A stretch of 9,224 nt of DNA from Clostridia bacterium (GTDB taxonomy: Bacteria; Bacillota; Clostridia; Oscillospirales; Acutalibacteraceae), in contig JAFOFS010000246.1 of the NCBI GenBank assembly GCA_017387165.1, positions 1-9,224 on the forward strand, given 5' to 3'. The notes under the pieces are model-generated. The model had not been told where the DNA came from. It did no database searches and saw only the letters and a program-made list of their open reading frames with translations. Shown here piece by piece: positions 1-5,761 of this stretch. Each line of letters begins with the position of its first letter. Position 1 is the stretch's first letter. The position numbers and the translations under genes are program-made.

Positions 1-672
1 CACGACTTTTTGTCCTTCGTGAAAGAAAACGATGGTCCGCTGGATTTTTTCTCGTGGCATATCTACACCGATAAGGTGGCCGATATTGTTGCTTCGGCAC
101 GGTATGTCCGAAAAGGGCTGGATGAAGCGGGCTTCTTGCAGACCGAGTCCCATTTGAACGAATGGAACTATGGGCCGGAGGGAGGCGGTTTCGTTATGCT
201 GGAGAGCCAGCATGCGGCTGCCTTCTGTGCGGCGTCCATGATTGCGATGCAAGATAACGCAGTGGATATGGCGCAGTATTATGTCTTATCCATCAGTAGC
301 CGCTACAACGGCTGGATCGATCTCCGTACGTTGGAGTTTTCCCCTGTTATTCACCCGTTTGCGGCATTCGCCCGCGTGTTTGAGGCGGGGGATCGCTTGG
401 CTGTAGATGGCGATCTTCCGGCTTTGGCGGCGGCGTTTGATAACGGCTTGTGTTGCCTTGTGAGTAACTTCGGCAGCACCGAAACGGAACTGACCTTTTC
501 GGCTGAGGAAGCGGAAGGAAAAGAATTAACCGTATTTGAATCGGTAGACTCCACCGGCTTCCATCCGATCGTTTCGGGTGGATACTGCGGCAAGACTACC
601 TTTACCGCCCGAGCGGACGCGGTCTATTACATTCTTGTGGCCGACGGTGAGGCGCCACGCTATACCTTTTAA
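1..672 (+). CDS. Glycoside hydrolase, GH39-like (beta-xylosidase type), 3' part only
   Basis: The reading frame is open from base 1, so the gene begins outside the window; 223 codons remain. The visible part starts near the end of a TIM-barrel catalytic domain. FFSWHIY (fragment residues 16-22) and LNEWNYG, with Glu54, resemble the strand that carries the catalytic nucleophile in GH39-type retaining glycosidases. From about residue 115 the sequence looks like the C-terminal beta-sandwich common in these enzymes and ends in AVYYILVAD-like strands. No signal peptide can be judged without the N-terminus. Family knowledge suggests release of xylose or related sugars from plant polysaccharide fragments; the exact substrate cannot be read from this piece. 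The acid/base Glu, expected upstream (NEP-type motif), lies outside the window. A strong terminator follows within 6 bases, so this is the last gene of its transcript. Another clan GH-A family is possible. Confidence 0.62.
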   Translation, partial: HDFLSFVKENDGPLDFFSWHIYTDKVADIVASARYVRKGLDEAGFLQTESHLNEWNYGPEGGGFVMLESQHAAAFCAASMIAMQDNAVDMAQYYVLSISSRYNGWIDLRTLEFSPVIHPFAAFARVFEAGDRLAVDGDLPALAAAFDNGLCCLVSNFGSTETELTFSAEEAEGKELTVFESVDSTGFHPIVSGGYCGKTTFTARADAVYYILVADGEAPRYTF

Positions 673-677
673 GGAAA

Positions 678-717
678 AACCGCCCGATGCGAAAGTGTCG
701 GGCGGTTGTCATATTTT
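678..717 (+). terminator. Rho-independent terminator after the glycoside hydrolase gene
   Basis: A perfect 10-base-pair stem pairs AACCGCCCGA (678-687) with TCGGGCGGTT (698-707). Two wobble pairs and a C-G pair extend it inward onto a GAAA tetraloop (691-694). The U-rich run after the stem (709-717) is interrupted by C, A and A. The stem is very stable. The same T-rich run forms the -35 element of the promoter for the next operon. Confidence 0.88.
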
Positions 718-737
718 CCACTATTCGTCCGTATAGT
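709..737 (+). promoter_or_regulatory. Sigma-E-like sporulation promoter for spoIVA
   Basis: TCATATT at 709-715 fits the Bacillus sigma-E -35 consensus KMATATT at every position. Exactly 14 bases later, CGTATAGT at 730-737 matches CATACAHT at the C, T, A, A and T positions. spoIVA is sigma-E dependent in Bacillus subtilis, which supports the reading. The predicted transcript start is about 743-745, leaving a leader of roughly 30 nt with AGGAGG at 760-765. A sigma-A reading (TTGTCA 706-711, TATAGT 732-737) would need a 20-base spacer and is less likely. This is motif reading by eye. Confidence 0.65.
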
Positions 738-774
738 GTACGGAAGAGAAATCGCGGACAGGAGGAAACAAGAT

Positions 775-2253
775 ATGACATCTACTTCGATCTATCAGGA
801 TATTGCGACCCGTACGGGCGGCGGAATCTTGCTCGGTGTCGTCGGTCCGGTGCGGACGGGAAAATCCACCTTTATCAAACGTTTTATGGATACGCTCGTT
901 TTGCCGAATATGGAGGATGCCGCGCTGCGGGAACGTACCGTGGACGAACTGCCGCAATCGGCGGCAGGGCGCACCATCATGACGACCGAGCCGAAATTCA
1001 TTCCCGAAACGGCGGCGCACATCACCATCGATCGTTCGGCAAGTATGGATGTGCGGTTGATCGATTGTGTCGGCTATATCGTGCCGTCGGCTCTCGGCTA
1101 TATTGAGAACGAAGCGCCGCGAATGGTGAAAACGCCGTGGTTTGACGAGGAGGTTCCGTTTAATTTGGCGGCCGAGATCGGCACGCAAAAAGTGATCACC
1201 GAGCACTCGACGATTGGCTTACTGGTGACCACCGACGGCTCGATCGGAGACATTCCGCGAGAGGAGTACGCCGAAGCGGAACGCCGTATCGTGCAAGAAC
1301 TGCAAAGCATCAACAAGCCGTTTGCGGTGCTGCTGAATACCACCTCGCCGCAAAGCTCCGCCGTCCGTCAGCTTGCCGCGCAGCTGGAGGAAGCATACGG
1401 CGCGCCGGTCTGCCCCGTGGACTGTCTGACGGTGGGGGAAGAGGAAATCCGTGGGATTCTGGAACGGGTACTGTACGAGTTTCCGGTGCGAGAGGTGGCG
1501 TTTGATCTGCCGCGGTGGATGCTGTCGCTGGAGAAAAGCCATCCGGTTCGCCATGCGTTGCTGGAAGCGATGCGCCACGCGACCGAAGGGTTGCAAAAGC
1601 TTCGCGACAGCGCCGGCTTGGTGGAAGATCTGCTTGCGTGCGAATACGTCGAGAACAGCCGCGTTAAGGAAATCGGTCTCGGTCAAGGCGCTGTTTCCGT
1701 GTCGGTACAGCTTCAACCCGGGTTGTTTTATCGCCTGCTCGGTGAGGTGACGGGATTTGAACTGCCGGACGAAGCGGCGGTTATGAACCGTATGATGGAG
1801 TTGGCGTCTACCGCCAAGCGTTATGAGAAGTTTAAGAATGCACTCGACGAGGTGGAGGCAACCGGCTACGGCATCGTGATGCCGTCTTTGGATGAAATGG
1901 AGCTGGAAGAGCCCGAAATCATCAAACAATCGGGTCGGTACGGTGTTCGGTTGAAAGCACAGGCCCCGTCCATCCATATGCTTCGCGCCGATATTATGAC
2001 CGAGGTTTCTCCGATCGTCGGTTCGGAGAAGCAATCCGAAGAACTGGTTACCGACCTCTTGCGCGAGTTTGAGGAAAATCCCGGTAAGATCTGGGAATCC
2101 AATATCTTCGGCACCTCGTTGTACGGCTTGGTGAACGAGGGACTGCATAACAAGCTGTCGCGCATGCCGATGGATGCACGAATGAAGCTGAAAGAAACGG
2201 TCGAGCGCATCATCAACGAAGGCTGCAGCGGCCTCATCTGCATCATCGTATGA
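775..2253 (+). CDS. spoIVA: Stage IV sporulation protein A, spore coat morphogenetic ATPase
   Basis: The 492-residue product equals the length of B. subtilis SpoIVA. The ATG at 775 is chosen because AGGAGG (760-765) sits 9 bases upstream and the N-terminus then aligns with the family (IYQDIATRTGG). SpoIVA coats the mother-cell face of the forespore outer membrane, hydrolyses ATP and polymerises irreversibly into the base layer for the coat; it is also needed for cortex formation. Visible motifs are the Walker A P-loop GPVRTGKS at 24-31 (Lys30), the conserved block DELPQSAAGRTIMTTEPKF at 57-75 containing the sensor-type Thr70-Thr71, and Walker B RLIDCVG with Asp97. These positions coincide with the residues known in B. 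subtilis. The C-terminus ends in GLICIIV, close to the conserved membrane-targeting tail. It is the first gene of an operon with two membrane-protein genes; its stop overlaps the next start (ATGA). No damage is seen. Confidence 0.97.
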   Translation: MTSTSIYQDIATRTGGGILLGVVGPVRTGKSTFIKRFMDTLVLPNMEDAALRERTVDELPQSAAGRTIMTTEPKFIPETAAHITIDRSASMDVRLIDCVGYIVPSALGYIENEAPRMVKTPWFDEEVPFNLAAEIGTQKVITEHSTIGLLVTTDGSIGDIPREEYAEAERRIVQELQSINKPFAVLLNTTSPQSSAVRQLAAQLEEAYGAPVCPVDCLTVGEEEIRGILERVLYEFPVREVAFDLPRWMLSLEKSHPVRHALLEAMRHATEGLQKLRDSAGLVEDLLACEYVENSRVKEIGLGQGAVSVSVQLQPGLFYRLLGEVTGFELPDEAAVMNRMMELASTAKRYEKFKNALDEVEATGYGIVMPSLDEMELEEPEIIKQSGRYGVRLKAQAPSIHMLRADIMTEVSPIVGSEKQSEELVTDLLREFEENPGKIWESNIFGTSLYGLVNEGLHNKLSRMPMDARMKLKETVERIINEGCSGLICIIV

Positions 2254-2474
2254 GTGAGCGGCAAAAACACTCCACCACCTTGCTGATCACCCAATGTGTG
2301 ATTGTAGTCGTTTGTCTGGCGACGGTTGGTGTGCTCCGTCTTTTGGGCGGTTCGCTGTATGCGGAATGGAAAAGCGGATGGCAATACTTGACGGAGGAAA
2401 ACGCCTGGGTGGACAGCGCTGCCGAATGGTTGGCAGGGGAGATGGACGGCAAGAGTGAAGAGGTGACCTCGTGA
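2250..2474 (+). CDS. Small single-pass membrane protein of unknown function, in the SpoIVFA position
   Basis: This encodes 74 residues. Its ATG overlaps the spoIVA stop (ATGA) and its TGA overlaps the GTG start of the following protease gene, so it is translationally coupled on both sides. A short polar, basic N-terminus (residues 1-9) precedes one hydrophobic segment (about 10-32, rich in Val, Leu, Ile), then a short extramembrane region with several aromatic residues (Tyr37, Trp40, Trp44, Tyr46, Trp53, Trp60) and an acidic end. No enzymatic motif is visible. I do not recognise the family with confidence. In B. subtilis, spoIVFB is preceded by spoIVFA, a 264-residue membrane regulator with a LytM-like domain; this protein has the place and membrane anchor but no such domain. 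The inferred role is partner or regulator of the downstream protease in the mother cell. The double overlap makes a chance reading frame unlikely. Confidence 0.75.
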   Translation: MSERQKHSTTLLITQCVIVVVCLATVGVLRLLGGSLYAEWKSGWQYLTEENAWVDSAAEWLAGEMDGKSEEVTS

Positions 2475-3016
2475 TACCGAGCGTGACGGTTGGCGGCGTG
2501 CGCGTCCGCTTCAGCCTGCTGTTTCCGGCGATGCTGGCGCTTCTTTGCTCCTGGAAGCAAGGGGAACTGACCGCTTGGTGCTTGCTGGCGGCGGTTATGC
2601 ACGAGTGTGGGCATTTGATCGTTTTGCTGCTTTTGCGCCACCGTCCGCAGGAAATCCGCTTTTCGGCATTCGGAATGTGCCTGCTGTTGGAAAACACGCC
2701 GCTGCGCTTTCGTCACCATCTGCTCGTGTCGCTCGGCGGTCCGCTGGTTAACCTGCTGGCGGCAGGCACGCTGCTGCTATGCGGCGGAAACGCGGATCTG
2801 ATCGGGATTCACCTGCTGCTCGGCTGCTTCAATTTGCTGCCGATTTGGCCGTTGGACGGCGGGCAATGCTTACCGGCAGGTAAGGTCAGAACGGTTTTGT
2901 CAACGGTATGCCTGACGGTGCTGTCCGTTCTTTCGATTCTGCTGATTTTTGCGGGAAATATCAGCTTGTGCGTGGTCTGCTTGTATTTGTGGTCGCGATT
3001 GTACGATAATGGTTGA
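2471..3016 (+). CDS. spoIVFB: SpoIVFB-like site-2 intramembrane metalloprotease (M50), without CBS domain
   Basis: The 181-residue polytopic membrane protein carries the M50 zinc motif HECGH (His44, Glu45, His48) inside a hydrophobic segment and the second ligand motif NLLPIWPLDGGQ with Asp129. The B. subtilis SpoIVFB motif lies at almost the same residues (His43, Glu44, His47). SpoIVFB removes the pro-sequence of sigma-K in the outer forespore membrane. Hydrophobic stretches lie near 11-27, 36-56, 83-104, 110-127, 141-161 and 163-176. The protein ends soon after the last stretch, so the C-terminal CBS domain of the 288-residue B. subtilis enzyme is absent. The start is GTG, with GAAGAGGTG-type Shine-Dalgarno pairing just upstream (about 2457-2465); it overlaps the preceding stop (GTGA). 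Promoter and neighbours point to sporulation. The symbol rests on family and context; another S2P substrate is possible. Confidence 0.85.
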   Translation: MIPSVTVGGVRVRFSLLFPAMLALLCSWKQGELTAWCLLAAVMHECGHLIVLLLLRHRPQEIRFSAFGMCLLLENTPLRFRHHLLVSLGGPLVNLLAAGTLLLCGGNADLIGIHLLLGCFNLLPIWPLDGGQCLPAGKVRTVLSTVCLTVLSVLSILLIFAGNISLCVVCLYLWSRLYDNG

Positions 3017-3041
3017 AATTTTCATCCGGATTTGGTATGAT
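3013..3041 (+). promoter_or_regulatory. Sigma-A promoter for the radical SAM gene pair
   Basis: TTGAAA (3013-3018) and TATGAT (3036-3041) are separated by 17 bases, and TG at 3033-3034 gives an extended -10. The -35 overlaps the stop codon of the preceding protease gene (TGA 3014-3016), so the sporulation operon and this unit share no intergenic buffer. The expected transcript start is near 3048. AGGAGG at 3057-3062 stands 8 bases before the ATG at 3071. No terminator hairpin with a U-run separates this promoter from the gene upstream. Confidence 0.8.
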
Positions 3042-3088
3042 AGGAGTATTCCGAACAGGAGGCTTCTGCAATGGCAAATCCGGATGAA
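3021..3088 (+). repeat. 14-base perfect inverted repeat flanking the -10, ribosome binding site and start codon
   Basis: TTCATCCGGATTTG (3021-3034) is the exact reverse complement of CAAATCCGGATGAA (3075-3088). Each arm also contains the palindrome ATCCGGAT (3024-3031 and 3078-3085), with centres 54 bases apart. The left arm fills the spacer between -35 and -10 of the sigma-A promoter; the right arm covers codons 2-6 of the radical SAM gene. This arrangement could serve as a two-site operator. In a read-through RNA from the spoIVA operon it could instead form a stem enclosing the ribosome binding site and start codon in a 40-base loop. Function is inferred. Confidence 0.6.
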
Positions 3089-4912
3089 TTGTTTTTACAG
3101 GTACAAAAACCCTCTCGCTATACCGGCGGTGAATTGAATAGTGTGATGAAGGATAAAAACGCGGTGGACGTCCGCTTTGCGTTTTGCTTTCCCGACCTGT
3201 ACGAGGTCGGTATGTCCCATTTGGGAATGAAAATTCTCTACGGTCTTTTTAATCATCAGCCGTGGGCGTGGTGCGAACGCGTGTTTGCGCCTGATACCGA
3301 TATGGAGGCGTTGATGCGCGAAAAGAACGTTCCCTTGTGGGCGTTGGAAAGCCGCGATCCGCTGACTGCGTTCGACTTCGTCGGCTTCACGCTGCAGTAC
3401 GAGATGAGCTTCACGGCCATTCTCAATATGCTGGATCTGGGACGAATTCCGCTGCGCGCCGCCGATCGCGACGAATCGTATCCGTTGGTGGTGGCCGGCG
3501 GCCCTTGCGCCTGCAATCCCGAGCCGATCGCGGATTTCTTCGATCTCTTTTTCCTCGGCGAGGGAGAAGAGGTGGATCTTGAGGTGATGGAACTGTATCG
3601 CGAGATGAAACGCGACGGCTCTTACACCAAAGCAGAATTTTTGCGCCGTGCGGCGCAGATCGAAGGCGTTTACGTCCCCTCGCTGTACGACGTCACCTAT
3701 CATAAGGACGGCACGATCGCGGCGGTGACGCCGCGTGACGGGGCGCCGAGCGTGGTGAAAAAGCGCATCATCCGCGATCTGGACAGCTGCTATTATCCCG
3801 ATTATTTTGTGGTTCCGTTTACCGACGTGGTGTTTGACCGTGCGCAGAGCGAGATTTTCCGCGGCTGTATCCGCGGCTGCCGCTTCTGTCAGGCAGGCTT
3901 TATCTATCGCCCCGTTCGCGAGAAATCTCCCGAGGTCATCAATAAACAAAGCCACGACCTCTGCGCCTCGACCGGCTACGAGGAATTCTCGCTTGCTTCT
4001 CTCTCGACCAGCGATTATACACGGCTGGAAGAATTGCTTCCGCTGCTGCTGGAATGGAGCGAAAAGGAACACACCAACATTTCGCTGCCGTCGCTGCGCG
4101 TGGACGGCTTTTCGGAGGAGCTGGCCGAGCGCTTGAGCGTGCTCCGCCGCGCAGGCTTGACCTTTGCCCCCGAAGCAGGAACGCAGCGCCTTCGCGATGC
4201 GATCAACAAGAACGTCACCGAGGAGGAGATTTTCCGCACGACAGGAAAAGCCTTTAAGGCAGGATGGAGTGCGGTTAAGCTGTACTTTATGCTCGGCTTG
4301 CCGACCGAAACGATGGAGGACGTGGGAGGAATTGCCGATCTCGGCCAACGCATCGTGAACGCCTTCTATCAAAATCCCGACCGCCCGAAGGGGAAAGGCG
4401 TCACCATTTCCATCAGCTGCTCCTGCTTCGTGCCGAAACCGTTCACGCCGTTCCAATGGGAGCCGCAAGATACGGCGGAACAACTGGCGGACAAGCAGGC
4501 GCATCTCCGTGCCAACGTCACGACCAAGAAGATCTCCCTGTCCACTCACGACAATACCGTCAGCTTCATTGAGGCGGTGCTGGCGCGTGGTGATCGTCGC
4601 CTTGGCGCTGTTTTGGAATCGGTGTGGCGAAAAGGCGGACGTCTGGAGGCGTGGTCGGAGTACTTCGATTACAATCGTTGGACGGAGGCGCTGTCCGAGT
4701 GCGGCTTGGATCCTGCGTTTTACGCCAATCGCCGCCGTCCGTACGAGGAAATCCTCCCTTGGGATCATCTCGATTACGGGGTGACCAAGGAATTCCTCAT
4801 TCGCGAAAATCAAAAGGCCCACGAGGCGCAGACCACGCCGCATTGCCGTCAACAATGCCAGGGCTGCGGTGCGGCTTGCTGGAAGGAGGGTGTGTGCGTT
4901 GAGCGTCGCTAA
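3071..4912 (+). CDS. Radical SAM protein, TIGR03960 type (B12-binding-like N-terminus)
   Basis: The 613-residue protein begins MANPDELFLQVQKPSRYTGGE, as usual for this family. Residues about 32-230 form a cobalamin-binding-like Rossmann region containing GLPVVAGGP-type sequence (PLVVAGGPCACNPEPIADFFD, given here in outline, at 138-158) and GEGEE (163-167). The radical SAM motif CxxxCxxC is present as GCIRGCRFCQAGF with Cys266, Cys270 and Cys273, which would hold a 4Fe-4S cluster that cleaves S-adenosylmethionine. The barrel continues through FAPEAGTQRLRDAINKN and VKLYFMLGLPTE. A cysteine-rich tail (Cys592, 596, 599, 603 and 609) ends the protein. The substrate of this family is not settled; its genes usually sit next to the TIGR03936 partner and ribosome or RNA genes, suggesting RNA or translation-related chemistry. 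The start is set by AGGAGG 8 bases upstream. It overlaps the following gene by 14 bases. Confidence 0.93.
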   Translation: MANPDELFLQVQKPSRYTGGELNSVMKDKNAVDVRFAFCFPDLYEVGMSHLGMKILYGLFNHQPWAWCERVFAPDTDMEALMREKNVPLWALESRDPLTAFDFVGFTLQYEMSFTAILNMLDLGRIPLRAADRDESYPLVVAGGPCACNPEPIADFFDLFFLGEGEEVDLEVMELYREMKRDGSYTKAEFLRRAAQIEGVYVPSLYDVTYHKDGTIAAVTPRDGAPSVVKKRIIRDLDSCYYPDYFVVPFTDVVFDRAQSEIFRGCIRGCRFCQAGFIYRPVREKSPEVINKQSHDLCASTGYEEFSLASLSTSDYTRLEELLPLLLEWSEKEHTNISLPSLRVDGFSEELAERLSVLRRAGLTFAPEAGTQRLRDAINKNVTEEEIFRTTGKAFKAGWSAVKLYFMLGLPTETMEDVGGIADLGQRIVNAFYQNPDRPKGKGVTISISCSCFVPKPFTPFQWEPQDTAEQLADKQAHLRANVTTKKISLSTHDNTVSFIEAVLARGDRRLGAVLESVWRKGGRLEAWSEYFDYNRWTEALSECGLDPAFYANRRRPYEEILPWDHLDYGVTKEFLIRENQKAHEAQTTPHCRQQCQGCGAACWKEGVCVERR

Positions 4913-5558
4913 CGGATTTTATACGGTGCGTCTGGTGTTTTCCAAAACCGGTCGCGCCCGTTATATCTCGCATTTGGATCTCAATCGCGCCATGACGCGC
5001 GTTTTGCGCCGCGCCGGCATTCCGCTTTGGTATACCGAGGGATTTAACCGCCATCCGTACATCACCTTTACCGCTCCGCTTTCTCTCGGAAACGAGAGCT
5101 TGTGCGAGCGTATGGATTTTCGCCTGACCGACGATACCTTATCGATGGAAGAAATCGTCGATCGGGTCAACCGCGCAATGCCGGAGGGTCTGAAAGCACT
5201 GCGTGCCGCCGAAGCGGTCAAAAAGATCTGCCATCTTGGTTTTTCGCGGTATCGCATTGATTTGGATTGCACCGTTGAGCAACTGAACGCCTTCTTGGAA
5301 CAACCGCAGATCTCGGCAGAAAAGAGAGCTAAGAAGGGCGGAACCAAGACGGTGGAATTGAAACCGCACTTGTCGGACGTGATGACCGAGGTCTCCGAAA
5401 AAGGTTGCACGCTAACGGTGACGCTGCCGTGCGGAAACGACTTGACGATCAATCCGACTTTGCTGGTGTCGGCCATTTCGGATTTCTGCGGACGGGAAAT
5501 CGCCGCCGATGCCCTGCGCTTGGAGCTGTATGACACGACCGGCGGCGTCTTTATGTGA
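4899..5558 (+). CDS. TIGR03936 / DUF2344 radical SAM-associated protein
   Basis: The 219-residue protein starts at TTG 4899: AAGGAGGG (4883-4890) is about 9 bases upstream, and the family begins shortly before a VRLVFSKTGRARYISHLDL-type block, here residues 10-28. A GTG at 4890 overlaps the ribosome binding site and one at 4869 lies upstream of it, so both are unlikely. Other conserved stretches are GFNRHPYITFTAPLSLG and a C-terminal half that includes KTVELKPHL. No cysteine cluster or transmembrane segment is visible, so it is not itself a radical SAM enzyme. In many Clostridia and in some single-chain homologues it accompanies the TIGR03960 protein, implying a substrate-handling or accessory role in the same unknown reaction. 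Its start lies inside the upstream gene, so the two are made together. In relatives RNase G and rplU/rpmA genes often follow; here rplS does. Confidence 0.9.
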   Translation: MSVANGFYTVRLVFSKTGRARYISHLDLNRAMTRVLRRAGIPLWYTEGFNRHPYITFTAPLSLGNESLCERMDFRLTDDTLSMEEIVDRVNRAMPEGLKALRAAEAVKKICHLGFSRYRIDLDCTVEQLNAFLEQPQISAEKRAKKGGTKTVELKPHLSDVMTEVSEKGCTLTVTLPCGNDLTINPTLLVSAISDFCGREIAADALRLELYDTTGGVFM

Positions 5559-5560
5559 GA

Positions 5561-5591
5561 TTCAACAAATATTTTCGAAAAAAATTGTGAA
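5561..5591 (+). repeat. AT-rich imperfect inverted repeat between the DUF2344 gene and the rplS promoter
   Basis: TTC, ACAA and TTTT on the left can pair with AAAA, TTGT and GAA on the right around a central CG, with a bulge and mismatches. No T-run follows on the + strand, so it is a poor rho-independent terminator. The A-tracts lie directly upstream of the rplS -35 and may instead act as an UP-element-like region recognised by the RNA polymerase alpha subunit. No other terminator is seen for the radical SAM pair. Confidence 0.35.
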
Positions 5592-5597
5592 AAACAC

Positions 5598-5626
5598 TTG
5601 CAATCCGTGAAAACGTGTGTTATAAT
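5598..5626 (+). promoter_or_regulatory. Strong sigma-A promoter for rplS
   Basis: TTGCAA (5598-5603) and a perfect TATAAT (5621-5626) are separated by 17 bases. TG at 5618-5619 supplies an extended -10, and the sequence just upstream is rich in A-tracts. The transcript should start near 5633, giving a leader of about 130 nt before the rplS ATG. This strength is expected for a ribosomal protein gene. Confidence 0.92.
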
Positions 5627-5632
5627 GCTCAA

Positions 5633-5752
5633 GTATTGGACCGTGGGCGTACTGCGCCCGAACGCGGATTAATGCACCGGCGCGCAAGCGTCACTACATT
5701 AAAGCGGATAGTCCTCTGCCTGTGGGGCATGAATGTCTGGAAATTTAGGAGG
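5633..5752 (+). promoter_or_regulatory. Structured 5' leader of the rplS mRNA, candidate L19 autoregulatory element
   Basis: Two hairpins can be drawn. Hairpin I pairs GGGCG (5645-5649) with CGCCC (5655-5659) around a 5-base loop, and CCGT (5641-5644) with GCGG (5664-5667) outside it. Hairpin II pairs TTAATG (5669-5674) with CATTAA (5697-5702), has a symmetric 4x4 internal loop (5675-5678 and 5693-5696), then pairs GGCGC (5679-5683) with GCGTC (5688-5692) on a GCAA tetraloop. The stretch 5703-5740 contains a short TGCC/GGCA hairpin, and AGGAGG (5747-5752) ends the leader. Ribosomal protein leaders that bind their own product, including an L19 leader, are known in Firmicutes. I infer such a role from position and structure and have not matched the published consensus. 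Confidence 0.55.
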
Positions 5753-5761
5753 AAATTTGAA

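Noticed and set aside
706..774. In-frame N-terminal extension of SpoIVA
   Set aside because: It would run through the terminator stem and promoter, while the ATG at 775 has an AGGAGG site and gives exactly the family length.
1219..2148. Long open frame (309 codons) on the - strand opposite spoIVA
   Set aside because: Antisense shadow of a well-conserved full-length gene; no ribosome binding site or family resemblance.
3095..4855. Long open frame (586 codons) on the - strand opposite the radical SAM gene
   Set aside because: It mirrors a gene with a recognised family, promoter and ribosome binding site. The translation has no recognisable motif and its composition (rich in Arg, His, Gln, Ala) is typical of antisense frames in GC-biased genes.
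5615..5761. In-frame N-terminal extension of L19
   Set aside because: It covers the -10 box and the untranslated leader; the extra residues are not L19 sequence and ATG 5762 has its own AGGAGG.
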